64,000 nt of DNA, from assembly GCF_033568475.1 (NCBI RefSeq), contig NC_133123.1, positions 17,222,622-17,286,621 on the forward strand. The letters are read 5' to 3'. The stretch is from Henckelia pumila. Its lineage: Eukaryota; Streptophyta; Magnoliopsida; Lamiales; Gesneriaceae. Shown one piece after another: positions 35,147-47,886 of this stretch. A program made the translations under genes and the position numbers. Each line of letters starts with the position of its first letter. The first letter of the stretch is position 1. The notes under the pieces are model-generated. The model worked only from the letters and a program-made list of their open reading frames with translations, ran no database searches and was not told the origin of the DNA.

Positions 35147-36061
35147 ATGGCCGGTGGTGAATACCCGGACCCTGTTAATCCGACCCGTACCCGAATAGGA
35201 TGGATAGGTATCGGCGTGATGGGCGCCGCCATGGCCTCCCGCCTGCTCTCCGCCGGATACTCCGTGTCCATTTATGCCCGCTCACCTTCTAAAGCCGCTC
35301 CCCTGCTCTCCGTCGGAGCCCACCTGGCCGCCTCCCCGGCGGACCTCGCTGCCTCCACCGATGTCATCTTCACCATGATCGGCCATCCCTCAGACGTCAG
35401 ACATCTCGTTCTGGAAACTCTTATCCCTTCCCTGAAACCCAACACAGTCATCATAGATCACACCAGCAGCCACCCCGCACTGGCCAGGGAAATCCACAGC
35501 TCCGCCCACCAGAGACACTGCCATTCAATCGACGCCCCAGTATCGGGCGGAGATATCGGCGCCAGAGAAGGGAAGTTGGCCATCTTCGCAGGTGGAGATG
35601 CCGAAGTGGTGGAATGGGTAAAACCATTATTCGATTTACTCGGGAAGGTTACATACATGGGCAGCGCAGGAAAGGGGCAGAGCAGTAAAATAGCGAACCA
35701 GGTGGTTGTCGGCGGGAGCTTGGTGGGATTAAGCGAGGGGCTTGTATTCGCCGAAAAGGGTGGGCTGGACAAGAAGAAGTTCTTGGAGGCGATAAGGGGC
35801 GGCGCAGCCGGGTCTATGGCGTTGGAACTGTTTGGAGAGAGGATGATTGACAGAGATTTTGAGGCTGGGGGATTCGCGGAGTATATGGTGAAAGATTTGG
35901 GAATGGCGGTGGATGTGGGGGAGGAGGAGGCGGCGGTGTTGCCCGGAGCTGGGCTGTGTCAGCAGCTGTTTTCGGGGATGGTGGCCAATGGGAATGGGAA
36001 GCTGGGGACTCAGGGACTCATCACTGTCATAGAGAGGATCAATGGTATTAACATTGATTGA
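35147..36061 (+). CDS. 3-hydroxyisobutyrate dehydrogenase-like (beta-hydroxyacid dehydrogenase family), single exon
   Basis: A 304-residue NAD(P)-dependent oxidoreductase. The Rossmann motif G-I-G-V-M-G is at residues 21-26, the substrate-binding DAPVSGG at 129-135, and the catalytic Lys of GKGQSSKIANQ at about 181. The C-terminal helical domain follows with LVGLSEGLVFAEKGGLD. The ATG at 35147 is the first in frame; the upstream frame is open to 35120 but has no Met. Plants have several single-exon proteins of this kind (Arabidopsis At1g71170 and At1g71180 group), annotated as probable 3-hydroxyisobutyrate dehydrogenases, a step in valine breakdown; the actual substrate is not shown by sequence. 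The N-terminus before the fold is short, so a mitochondrial presequence is doubtful. The gene is GC-rich compared with its surroundings, as expected of coding DNA here. Confidence 0.9.
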   Translation: MAGGEYPDPVNPTRTRIGWIGIGVMGAAMASRLLSAGYSVSIYARSPSKAAPLLSVGAHLAASPADLAASTDVIFTMIGHPSDVRHLVLETLIPSLKPNTVIIDHTSSHPALAREIHSSAHQRHCHSIDAPVSGGDIGAREGKLAIFAGGDAEVVEWVKPLFDLLGKVTYMGSAGKGQSSKIANQVVVGGSLVGLSEGLVFAEKGGLDKKKFLEAIRGGAAGSMALELFGERMIDRDFEAGGFAEYMVKDLGMAVDVGEEEAAVLPGAGLCQQLFSGMVANGNGKLGTQGLITVIERINGINID

Positions 36062-36129
36062 AGTTTGTAATGTTCTTACACTTGTTGTTTTTCAGATTTT
36101 GAATCGGAAACGTGTCCTATTTTCTTTTT

Positions 36130-36135
36130 AATAAA
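36130..36135 (+). terminator. Polyadenylation signal of the dehydrogenase gene
   Basis: AATAAA about 70 bases after the stop codon, within T-rich sequence. Confidence 0.5.
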
Positions 36136-37802
36136 AAATTAAATAGATAAACAAGGTTACATCAGTTCGAAATAAGAGTAGAAGCCGGAATAATCCAATA
36201 TCCTACAAGATCAGCTACGAATTAGAGTGTGAGTGTGAGGAGTTTACAATCCTCAATATATAATAAGACCCAAACATGAGTGATCAAGATTAGTTCTATT
36301 AAATAATCCCAGAGCCTCTGGCTATTGTGGGACTCTAGAATCTTCCATGGATCATAGCAGTGGCTATGAATTGTGAATCTTGACTTATGCAGCAATATTC
36401 TCCTATGTGTATTACACTTGAAGTAATTTTCTTTGCAAACGTCCTTCACCTTACTGTTGAATTGAATGTTTTGTTGCTTGCCATTGTGAAGATCCAAAGC
36501 TAATTGCTTCAAATTTACATTTGTAATTCCATACGATACGACTATCGATCTCATTGCTACGATTAAAACTCCCTATAGATATGTGAGACTCCGGACAGCT
36601 GTTACATGAGGGCAAGACACTAGTGCATGAAAATCGTCTGCTGGTTCATCTATTAAAGGGGGAAAACTTATGATACATGACTTTCTTAGTGTTGGTCCCT
36701 TTCAACAAATAGTTCCTTCACTTACTCCACATCCCAGCTGCAGTCATTCGAATTTCTTAATTCGCTCAGTTTCCTTGGGCCCAATTCAAAGGTGCAATCT
36801 GTAACAATAAATGGAATATTCACATCATGGCCCGTGTCAATTCTGAATGATACTTCTCCACACAAAACTTGGGTTAGCGTCAATTTTTGCCTTAAAAAAG
36901 GATAGTAGTAGCGAGCTTGATAACTCGAGATGCTAAAAGCACTAAGATATGTCGAAATGTGTCCAACTCTGTTTGGATAACAGGGCCAAATTGTCAAAAA
37001 CCCAACCCACCATCTTCCTGTATGTTACTCTTCCAATTCGATCGTCCTACAAAACGTAATTTTAATTTTAGTTTTGTTTCTCTTTTTTTTTTTTTTTTTT
37101 AATTTTTTGTAAATAATAAATCTATCATAATTTAGTTTAAAACATAAATGCCACCATAGAATCAAAAATTTTCTTTTGGTACGTAGAATTAAACTTTAGA
37201 TGACAAGTAAATCTAAAATAATAGATGATGAAATTTTCACAGTTGATTATAAATAAATTTTGTTGTTTTTGTTTTCTGTCAATAAAGAAACGCTGCGAGA
37301 CTCTGAGTGGCCAGCTGCGCCGCCAATTCCCCTTCCTCCTTGAGTATCTAAATTCAAATCATAGCTTTAAAATAAACATATGATTATTTTCAGTGTACTC
37401 TTTCTTTTTTCTTTTTCTTTTTTTTTTTTTTGCTTTTCTTGAAAATTTGCACCTAATTATAGTTCATTTGTAAGGATAGCTTTGATAAATAGCCTTTTTT
37501 AAGAGTTGCCATCTCAAATTCAAATCCCAGGACTAAGATGTCCATGCACCATCATAAATTTATCGGATAACAATTAACAGATTTCTAGCTAGTCTCTGTA
37601 GCTGTACTCGTAACACCACAGCCAAATTCAGTGCTCAGAGTTTATCATTTATAGTTTTTGACGTAGCAGGAAATGTTAGATCGATACAGAGAAAATATTA
37701 TACTACTTTTAGTTACGGAAACAAAGACCTGGAAGGTTTGGCCTGTAAATATACATGCAATAAGATTACATATTTCTACTACATGAAACCGATTTACAAC
37801 TC
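36136..37802. other. Intergenic; no gene supported
   Basis: The frame at 36554-36222 (-) is 110 codons but shows no domain. Homopolymer tracts occur at about 37083-37100 and 37410-37430. The 3' UTR of the ceramidase gene probably lies just below 37803. Confidence 0.45.
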
Positions 37803-40800
37803 TTATCGTGATTCATCCATAGGTACCTCAGAATATGTACACGAAAGGGTTTCTACGTTGGTGCCGTTTTCCTTAGCCTTGGTCCATGATATTCTCCACA
37901 ACTGCAGTAAACTGAGCCTGAATTGAAAAGGCAAAAACAACCACGTGTTAGTGAGGTAACATGACATACCCTGTTCAATGCAAATCGTTGTATCTCCATT
38001 ATTCAGGTGGGAGCAAGTAGCTCAAAACTATGCTTTTAGGTTTTGCGTGGGCCAAAACTAAACTCGAAAAATCTAGGGCGCAAAATCATACTTCTCGATA
38101 GAAATGGTGAATAAGAAGTATATTGGACCATATGTGATAATTCAAGACAGTCTCTCCTGTATCAATCCCTAACAACATATATTAATCTTCATTCATCTTA
38201 AGGAAAGTAATGGTATCAACAAACACGTGAATTGGATTTGCATTATTCTAGCCCAGTTAGCCGCTATCTAATGCCTTACTATAATAGTTTTCCTTCGTCT
38301 CTAGGGTCACTTTAGCAGAGATACAGAGGTACACAGTGAAGCCTGAAAAAATTTCCCAATTCCTAACAGTCGTGCTTAACCAGCTTCAAGTCAACATCAA
38401 CTCATTTAAACGGTTGTGTGCATCTATAACTGACAGCTCAGATCAAGGCTCAACAACAGCGTTCTTCAACACGCCACACTTGCATAACAAGCATGCAATC
38501 CAACTTGGTGTCGATATAAGTTCATAATTTCACAATGAGACACAATTTTATTCACCGACGACTTATACTGGCAATTAGAAAATCCATATTAGGTATCGCA
38601 ACCACAGGGTTCAGGCAAATATAAAAAATACTTTTCATGCACAAGAAATAGTCTCGAGTTCATTGTATATAATCAGAAGAAATAAAGAGCTTCGTCGATA
38701 GAATTGAAATACCTTTCTTCTGTCGCTTCCCTCTTTGCAAGCATAAGGGCCAAGAAAACCGGGACCATAGCAGCACATAAATGCTTGAGTGTATGTCCAC
38801 TCACAATATGATGAGTCAAATTATAGATTGGTTTATCAGCTGCTTCTTCAATCTTAGCTAGGAGATAAAATCCTGCAAATTGTTTGAAGAAATTGTTGTG
38901 ATCATACCAGACAGCTTATAGCACAAAGTAGCAATTAACGACAGAAACCTGCTGCCCAGAGCCAATATGTGGAATGTGTGTACATAGGAGGCATCAATAT
39001 AGCCATCAGTGGGATTGCAATGCAAGGCACAAACTGTACGACGGCATAAGGACGGAGGTCGTCAAAAAACCTACAGAAAGCACTCATCTATGAGAATCTT
39101 AAGATATGAGAAAAAGATAACTCTACAACATAATAATCTGTAAAAGTTCTGCTTCAGTGACTCAACAAGAATTTAAGACCTCCACAGAAACACTGACATT
39201 GCATAAAAAGATTGTGGCAGTGTCAAGATTTGATAAGCTTTAGATCATTCCAAATCGTAATCCTACTTGATGATATATTTTTATTTTTCCTTAATATGTA
39301 AAATCATTTAAATAACTAATCAGTAATCACCTGCATTATAAATTAGGATTATGCAGGATCAGGCGAAGTGACACATCCAGTACCCTAGGGTGAAAGGGGG
39401 CAGATGTGAAATTATTTCAAATCTTAAATACAAATGTGCAATATTAGAATTTATTATAAAGTTCTTGACGGGTCCACATCATAACAGATTTATAGAATTA
39501 CGTCATTTTAAAGTGTCAAAATTTTAATTTCTAACGAAATAGACCCAATCTACCACTCAATCATTTATTCAATTCTTGTTAGTTAATGCAATTAACTTTT
39601 TCACATCTTGCAGGTTGAAACTTTAAATATTATTTCTAAATTGTCCAGTGTTCATAAGTAAATCAACGTTAAATTCAAAAACTAACCATAACACATGCAC
39701 ATTCTCAAAATGGTGAAAAACAAAAGGATGTATTATACAAAGAAACATATTACATCCATATTTAACATAATTTATGATGTTAATGGCATAAAGTCATGAT
39801 TTTATTTCAAACATGCTATTGTACCTTTCACGGATTTGAAATCACGATATTATTTCAATTGCAATATTGCATATCTCACATATTTAAGTTCATGGCATTA
39901 TATTAAAGCTACACTATTGTTCCCTCAATGAATTTATTGAATTGTAAAATATCAATACATGTGTAGCTGGTCAACATTTTTCAGAATTGAGGGTTAAAAG
40001 GCAACGTAGCTCAACCACTCATTGGGCCTAGATCATTATACAAAAAGCTTTAGCTATTGATAACAGTGTAAATTGAAGCTTGTTTAAACTGTGTAGCAGC
40101 CTAAAAATCATTTTTTTTTACCACTGTACTACACAGTCAACCACATAGGACACACGGAAATTAATGCTACTTCACATTCCTCTTCGGCTCTTCCTAATAA
40201 TTTCTCCAACTTGCAACTTATGGCCACCAAACACATGACATTGATCGAGCATATGCATGATGCATCATATGAAAATTTATAGGTATTAAAAACTTTGAGC
40301 ACTACGTTTCAATAGACGCTCTTCACAGGGCAGTTGGAAATTGCCTTACCTCCAATACAAAATGCTGACCACACCCGCCAAGATGAGAGGGAAAATGGAC
40401 AAAGTTCCTTTTCGTGCATCTACTCGCTCGATAATAAAGATCGCAATAATGGACGTAAATGCCACAGTCATCTGTGATAATTGTAGTTCAAGTGTAAAAG
40501 GCTAAAATTGCAACACGAAAACAATCAATTAGCTCAAATACAAGCCATGCAGTCGGCATCACATAAAAACTCACAGGTAAACGGTCCCATATAAGGGTAG
40601 AATCATCAGGCCTGAGGTGATAGTAAGATGAGCCAAAAGCAACGGCTGCCACACCGACGAAAAAGAATGTCCAACCACATAGTTCACCCTGCAAACTTTT
40701 GGTGCATCCATCCACACACAAAATTTTTATCACCCCTAAAGCTCAATGTAAATAATCATCAAATGCATCCTAATTTGGGATGAGAAAGAGAACATTCACA

Positions 40801-41396
40801 TTACCTTAACTTAAAATAGTTCCCATAATAGCATAGTACAAGACCTATTACACCAACAATGAAGAAGGGGAAATTGGAAATCACATTCAATGTATTGGGT
40901 ATACCTGCAAAATCGAACAAACAAATCAATTCCAGTATGGCAATGCAAATTAAATAATTCCCCAGCATAAAAAATAATCTAGTACCAAATGTTAAAGTAG
41001 AATCTAACTCCACTAGCTGTCATAGTGAAAAAAAGAAGGAAAAAAAAAAAAAGCACAAACAGGGGAGTTGTTTACAGCGAAGGAAGCAAAATTTGAAAAC
41101 TCAATACACAATTAACCCAAATAATTAAGCTTTGGCGTCTGAAAACATGATGTTCCTAAGCACAAACAACGTTCGTACAGTAAACAGAAGCTAGAATATA
41201 GAAGACAAATAAAAAGACAAAGAAGAAGCAAACAAAAACCATCAATCAAAACAAAAGATCGAAAATGACCAAAAAATTTGCGTTGATCGGCGAAATCGTG
41301 GTACTCTTGAGACTGAGGAATTGCAGGAGTGATTAACATTAGTACGACGAAACACACGACCGCAACTCCCCAAACTAACGCCGTCCTTTTCCTCAT
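37803..41396 (-). CDS. Alkaline (phyto)ceramidase-like seven-exon membrane protein (At5g11870-like)
   Basis: Alkaline ceramidases hydrolyse ceramides to a sphingoid base and fatty acid in ER/Golgi membranes. Exons on the minus strand, all in frame with GT-AG: 41396-41270, 40904-40805, 40695-40575, 40471-40350, 39070-38949, 38872-38713 and 37917-37803; 288 residues. The third exon must begin at 40695 (after AAAAG), not at the nearer CAG, to keep phase. Several hydrophobic segments are visible, from residue 7 (VWGVAVVCFVVLMLI) on. The likely zinc site is SSYYHLRPDD (His102), WDR (Asp113) and SGHTLKHLC (His224, His228), as in the CREST/ceramidase superfamily. The first Met was chosen at 41396; the frame is open upstream to 41540, but that extension looks like 5' UTR. 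Biochemical activity of this plant subgroup is inference. Confidence 0.85.
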
Positions 41397-42634
41397 CTGG
41401 CGGCGCGTGCAGAAATCAAGAACCGTGGGGAATCCGATGACAGGAAAGAGGATCAAAGGGAAAAATCGATCGTTGTAAATGGAATCGATGCTGGACTTGG
41501 CGAACGGGATGGGAGAATGGGACTTGGGAGTCAATTGCACTTTAGCCCTTCAATTGTTTTTCTATTCATGGTTTCATTTTATTATTATTATTATTTTGTT
41601 TAGGATCATTTTTTTTTAGGATTATTCATTCTAATACATTTTTTTTTTTCGAAATGAGTTCCATTCTATTACTTATTTTTGTTGCCGAACGGGATGGGAG
41701 AATGGTCAATTCTATCAATAATTAGATGAAAAAATAATATTTCGAAAAAAAGTATTATTTTTTAATTATTAAAATTGGATAGGAAATAATCATTTTCACG
41801 TAATTGAATCGTGAAGCAGCTAGAGATTTTTTTTGTTTGTTTGACAAAAAGTTAGAGAAGTTTTTGTGTACCCTGAATAAATTTTTTTTTTTAAAAAAAA
41901 ACTAGCAAAGGAAGGAAAATTGCCAATTTAATCCCAATTTATTTATTTTGAATTTAGTCCCGTAAATAATCAAAATTGGTCTTCAATTAATCATATATTA
42001 GAATTTTATTTATTTATCTGCCTTAACATAAAAGTGTATACGTCCATCATGTTACATCTGTCTCCTTCTTATTTTTATTAGTTTAAGAAGACGATCAGAA
42101 TCTTGTCCACCAATCTCTGGAGAATGGCCTACCAGTACATTCCACTTTTCTTTCTTTTAATATAAAAATATTAGGTTTTCAAAAAAATAAATAAATAAAA
42201 ATATCTAATTTATGGCTTAAAAGCTGATTTATCTTTTTTGACGTTTTTGTTTAATATGCCAAAATTTTTCTTTATAAGAAAAAAAAAACATTTCTAAAAC
42301 AATCTTCATAGCATTTTCTTTATATTTTTTTAGAGAGACAATTTCAAATTCAAATTAAAAAATTAATATTTTTTTTGTTTTTTTTTAAAAAAAAAAAATA
42401 AGAGATGTACGTAACACGATTCGCTAATAGTAAACATAAATGCAATATAATGAAAGAACAGTTTAGAATTTAGATTACCTTTTTTTTTTTTTGAACAAAA
42501 ATTTAGATTACCTTAGATGTGTAACAATTATCATGAAATATAGAGAAAATTAAAAAAAGTACTCTAAAGCCCAGCAAACCAATAACTCAACAACACTGAT
42601 ATTTAAGTCCATCAAAATAACTTGAACAATAAAT
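41397..42634. other. Intergenic between ceramidase and hAT element
   Basis: 5' UTR and promoter of the ceramidase gene, then AT-rich DNA with T and A runs. A 20-base word CGAACGGGATGGGAGAATGG occurs at 41501-41520 and again at 41686-41705. No gene is seen. Confidence 0.5.
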
Positions 42635-42642
42635 TCAACAAT

Positions 42643-43851
42643 CAGGGGCGGATCGAGGATAATATATTAGGAGGGGCCGTGTCAGTATACACAATGATAA
42701 AAATAATTATTATAGTTTATATATAACTTTTAATAACAAAAATACAATAAATAAAAAATAAATATTATGAAGCCTCGTATATTTGATTGATGCTTATGAA
42801 AATATGAAATGCGAAATAATTTTTTGATTTTTTAAAGGATGCGTTATGTTCGTATGTATAAAATACCACACAAAATTAAGTTCAATCAACGAGTCAAAAA
42901 TCATATGACACAAAACTTGTTTAAAATCTCGTTGAACAAAATGATACTAATGTATATATATAAGAACGCCTGAACTTCTAATAACGTATTTAAAATATGA
43001 TTCGATCTTGAAAATAGCATGCTAAGACATTAATTAAATAAGCATGCATAAAGTATTATAAGGTATAAATTTTATAATATATATTATGTTGGAGACATAA
43101 GTGGATTTGAGTTTGTTTTTGGTCCAAGTCGATGAGTAAATTTTCATTTAGAAAAAACATTGCAACTTGCAAGCAAAACAAGATCATCAATCAAGACACC
43201 ACTAAAAAAATAAAATTAATCATAATATAAAACAAAAAAGAACGAAAGATTAACAAAAGTCACGTGACTAAATGAAAAATTATCAATCACGTAATTAACC
43301 AATTTTGATGTTAAGAAAAGCCGAAAATTTATTAATCTTGGTTTAAAAAAATAATGAAATTATTGACTACCAAAAGCTCCAAAATCTCATTAAACTTCAA
43401 ACATATTTAAAATAGACCAAAGTAATGTACATTGAAAACAAGTAAAATAATATTTTTAAAAAATTAAAAAAATTCACGAGTTTTTTAAAATAAAATATTT
43501 TTATTTTTCAAATAATCGAGAAAATAAAAGATTATAATAGGGTTTTAAATAAAGTATTATTTTTTTAAAAAAAAGTGATAAAAGAATTTTAAATAATTCT
43601 GTGAAATTTTTTTTTAAATAAAATGGGTAAAAATGAGCAATAAAAATAATTAAAAAAAATTCCAATTGGTGTGACGGAATCGAACTTGAATCTATCAATC
43701 AATCCATTTGTGAAAGGCCCAACCACTAGACCAACACAAGAATGCTGATTTACGTGGGACAAAATATATATATTTAAAATCAAAAAAGTATACTATATAT
43801 ATATAGTATCTTACTAAATTTTTCAAAAATTTTACCCTAGATCCGCCCCTG
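42643..43851. mobile_element. Non-autonomous hAT-type DNA transposon (1209 bp)
   Basis: Perfect 12-bp terminal inverted repeats CAGGGGCGGATC...GATCCGCCCCTG, flanked by a perfect 8-bp duplication TCAACAAT at 42635-42642 and 43852-43859. TIRs starting CAGGGG and 8-bp duplications are diagnostic of the hAT superfamily. No transposase motif or long frame is present. It contains a tRNA-like Pol III promoter at 43677-43733. Confidence 0.85.
43677..43733 (-). promoter_or_regulatory. tRNA-like A box and B box inside the hAT element
   Basis: On the minus strand TGGTCTAGTGG (43733-43723) fits the A box and GTTCGATTC (43685-43677) fits the B box, at tRNA-like spacing. The rest does not fold as a tRNA, so a SINE head or a coincidental Pol III-like sequence is more likely than a tRNA gene. 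Confidence 0.5.
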
Positions 43852-44203
43852 TCAACAATGAGTTTCAGATCCCATAAAATCAAGAAATTCTCAACAATAT
43901 CACTCGATCCAGCTCTTCTAAAACAATAATATCCTACGATCAAAAGGAAAAAACTATTATTATTCATTCTAAAAGTATTATTTTTCATTTTAAGATCAAT
44001 AAAATTGAGAATCACCCAACCAATGAAAAAAATATTATTTTTCATTCTAAAAATATTATTTTTAATTGTAAATATAGATCGGATTCATCCGTGGCATGAA
44101 TTTTTAGTAGGAGGCCTACTCTTATTGTATATGCAATAAAATATTTTTAACAATTCTTTAGAAACAATATTTCTATGAAAATATTATGGAACAATCGATT
44201 TCA

Positions 44204-47200
44204 TCATCTTAGCCAAGAAAGCAATTTTTCTCTGAGTTCTTCCACATAATCTTCATCTTCAGACAAGTTTCCATTAACCTGAGTTCAAAAAACAAAACAA
44301 GAAGAAAAATTTATAGATATAATAATAAGTTTTCAGATGCTATTTACTTCTCTATTTGTGATTACAAAAATAAATAATTTATATAGCTTACATTTATTAT
44401 CAAAGAATTTATCATCGGCGTGCATGGCTCATTAGTAATTTTAGTTTACATAATTTTTTTTGAGTATAATTTTCTTAAATCTTTACGATAAGAACTGGGT
44501 ACAATGCATTAGAAATCCCCATAATCAAATAGTTAACCTGTGAATATTCGTTTAGATTGCGCTGGGACGAGAGAATTTTATTTGTAAAAAATAATTTGAT
44601 ATGAAGATGGATTTGAAATAACATGTATCTTGAGTGTATTTTAAATTCATCATAATTATCATTGCATCCACATATATTAGTAAGTCATTGATCTGAAATC
44701 AACCCAACATAAACTCATCCAAACAATCAAGTGTATTTAAACTCCAAATTTCAAATACTTTCATCCAAACGCAACCATAATTTGTATTTGAATTGAGTCA
44801 TTTGAATTCCATGATTTTGAATGCATTTTCAATTTTTTTTCCGATAACTTAAACAAAGTAAATTCAAATTTATCTCTTGTTTTTTTTAAACAATTATCTC
44901 TTGCTTTTTTACACTATAATAATTATACTAATCATAATAGATTTCAGACCCACATAATATTGGAGTCATTTGAAATTAATCGTAATTAGTTCAATGATCA
45001 TGCAAATAAGTAGGAGACACTTTAGATTTGAATTTACTTTGTGTAACTTATATAAAAAGTGAAAATGTATCATAAAATTGACTTGTGAAACCGTCTATTA
45101 TAAGCTTTCACACGAATTTACATATAATACACTCAATCAGTTTTAAACTCCAAACCCTCACATCCTAGCATTATATTCTAAGATTGTACAAATATATGCA
45201 TGTGTGTCAATATAGTAGTACAATCAGTACTTTTGTTGAGTACTAGTACTAGTACGTACTGCATTTTAAAGCATGAATTAATTGTTAAGAGTTTTTAATT
45301 TAAGCATGAATTTGTTAAAAAAAAAATAAATTTAAGCACTCCAAAAAAGATGTTGCCACGTCTTGGGCACATGTCCGTACTGCGCGATTGCACACAATGG
45401 ACCCCTGTAACAACTAATTCATATTCGTCTTCGCTTTACAAAAATGATTAACTCAAGTTGTATAGAAGTTCATTGTAGGTAATTATAAAATCATTTTAAA
45501 TCTTTCATTTTTTCCATGTGGGACAAGGTATCACAATCACCCTTCTTTCAGAACGTAATGTCCTCGTTGCGATCTGACCTTCGATCCACCAGCATCGAGA
45601 ATCTAGAGGTGACTCTCATCATGTAGCACTTTGTCCCGCAAGTTCAAGAGGTGGCTCCCACGCACGTAGCATTTTGTCTCGCATAGCACTTATTTTTCGG
45701 GGTTCCTGCTGGTGACCGTCGCATAGGCCCGGGCGAGAGCCTGGGGCGTGACAGAATGGTATCAGAGACGGTCACCAGCCGACAGACCTCGAGAAATTAG
45801 TGTTATGCGGGGCAAAGTGCTACGTGCGTGGGAGCCACCTCTTGAACCTGCGAGGCAAAGTGCTATATGACGAGAGACATCTCTTGAACCCGTATGAGTC
45901 ATCTCTAGATTTTCGGTGCTGGTGGATCGAGAGACGTTCAGGTCACGACGAGGATGTCGGCCAGGGGCGTGAGAGATGCCCTACCCCTATTCGTTCTTAA
46001 TTGCCATGTTTAAAACTTGAACATTATCTTTTCTAGGATTTAAATCTTAGCTAGGGGACCAATTAACAAAAGTGCAATTTAAATTATAACATATATAGGT
46101 TTAAAGCGGGGAAAATCATTACTTTCCACGTCTATCGATCAAATTATAATTATTTTCTTTATATTCAATAAAAACCCAACACGTGACATGCAATATAATC
46201 GTTAATGTAACCGAATGTTGTGTTGCAGGAGATAATTAATTAAAAATGGATGCATGAAATGTAGATATATATATATACCTGGATATGCAGATGGTGGCAG
46301 ATTCTAGTCTCACCCACACAAAGTGTTGAAGCACTGCTGATCAAGTATCCTTCATCTTCCACTTTCTGCAACATATTTGCGAACGCTGAATCCTTTCGAA
46401 ATTCATCAATATTGTTTATTAATCTTGGCATGCAAATCTGGACAATCGCTTCATTTCGATTGATTGTGGAGATGGAAATGGAGCAATGTTCATCATCAAG
46501 ATTTGATGAAGTGGGGAGTTCGTTAATGTTCTTTGGTGAAGATTCATGTTGCTCGTAACTTTGTTTCTTGGACTTCAATTCTTGGATTTGATTTTGCAGC
46601 TCTGGGATGTATTTCAGTGCTCTATCCACTACTGATGGTGCACTCCACCTCTTCTGCGAGACATACGTACGTACGTACGTACATTTATAATGCATGAGAG
46701 AGTTACTTAAATTAATTAATTTCCCATTAATAACTAAGGCTTCATTTGAATTAATCATTCTAATTATTGTTTACATGACCAGTACTTGAAACAAACAAAA
46801 AAAAAATCGAAGATATCTTCTACTTCTTTAGGAATCACAATGCACTCGGTGCAATTATAGTACGAATAAGTAGGTGATGTCTTTGTGCCAAAAAAAGAGT
46901 AGGTACGGTGTTGTATTTGAATTTCATGTATTTAAGTTATCTTTATAACGAAGCTATATTCGAAACCATACTCAATCCAAATACACCTTTAAGTATATAT
47001 GGAAGGATGCACTGAAATTGGAACAAGTTGATGATGAGACGAGACGAGAAGAGGGAAGGGGGGAAAAAAAGATAAATCTTTTGTTGTGGCAAAAAGATTC
47101 AATTTTAGCAAATTTTTGGGGTAATTAATTATCCTCATTGGGATCCTTTTTGCTACACGATTGAGAGATTCAAAAACAAGAAACAAAATTTGTCTAAAAC

Positions 47201-47886
47201 CTAGCCATATATATTTGAGGATCGGGAGGATCAGCTGGATAGTTATTCATTTAAATGGATCAAGCACTACTTTATATGATCATTTAAGAAAAATTTGAAG
47301 TGATAACAAAAACAAAATTCAAACAAATTTATAAATGAACTACAGATGGAAGACTCTTAATTTGCTTCAATTAAATCTTTAATGAATCCACATATATAAC
47401 AAATAAACGAACCTTGGATCGTCTGGAATCGGGAAGCAATGCTCTTAGAGCAAGGAAGGAAGCGTTAATCTTCATCCTCCTGATTCTCTCCTTAGCATTA
47501 TGATCCATTTTCTTCGCAACTGATGTCTCTTCCTGCGCATCAATTAACGTTGCAGCCTCTTGACCATTACTACTTTTACTCTTCCTCTTCGTTTTCTTGG
47601 AATTAGGGTTGCTGATTCTCTTCCTTTTCAAGCCCTTACCCGATGTCCCTTCTTGTTTTCTCGCCAAATTTTTTTGCCGGTCTTCGAAAACAGCTTCCGA
47701 ACTCTTCGTTTCCCGAGCACCGGGTAAGTTGATCTCACAGTAAGGCTGATCATTAATCTCGCTCGAATATGGCCGTAATATCTCTTGATATGTTTGCATT
47801 ATAAGTGAATCATCAAAAGGGCTCAAGAATTCAGGATTGATGTTACAAATATCGTAAGCATTACTAAGATCAGGTAAACTTGACAT
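44204..47886 (-). CDS. bHLH transcription factor, subgroup Ib-like (ORG2/ORG3 type), three exons
   Basis: Exons 47886-47413, 46653-46279 and 44278-44204 join in frame to 307 residues. The acidic N-terminus is followed by a Lys/Arg-rich nuclear localisation segment (GLKRKRISNPNSKKTKRKSK, about 85-104). The basic region HNAKERIRR has His129, Glu133 and Arg137, the E-box contact residues. The first helix (NASFLALRALLPD) ends exon 1; the loop and second helix SVVDRALKYIPELQNQIQEL open exon 2. The C-terminal part looks like an ACT-type dimerisation fold (VQICMPRL, GYLISSASTLCVGET), ending LREKLLSWLR. The KYIPELQ helix 2 resembles bHLH38/39/100/101, which drive the iron-deficiency response with FIT; subgroup membership is inference, and the N-terminus is longer than in those proteins. 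Intron 2 (2.0 kb) contains a long inverted repeat. Confidence 0.83.
45557..45957. mobile_element. Long inverted repeat with LTR end and tRNA-Met primer site in its loop
   Basis: The left arm (45557-45720) and right arm (45767-45957) are imperfect reverse complements along their length: CGATCCACCAGCATCGAGAA pairs with TTTTCGGTGCTGGTGGATCG, GTGGCTCCCACGCACGTAGC with GCTACGTGCGTGGGAGCCAC, GGTGACCGTC with GACGGTCACC. The loop holds CTGGGGCGTGACA and TGGTATCAGAG (45757-45767), as at an LTR/PBS junction of plant retroelements. It lies wholly in bHLH intron 2. A TRIM-like retroelement remnant is the best guess. Confidence 0.7.

Noticed and set aside
36222-36554. A 110-codon gene on the minus strand
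   Set aside because: No domain, no codon bias and no splice context; best read as chance frame.
40690-40700. Ceramidase exon 3 starting after the CAG at 40689
   Set aside because: That acceptor breaks the reading frame; the one at AAAAG before 40695 restores the conserved S-L-Q-G-E-L segment.
43677-43733. A functional tRNA gene
   Set aside because: A and B boxes are present but the sequence does not fold into a cloverleaf with acceptor stem.
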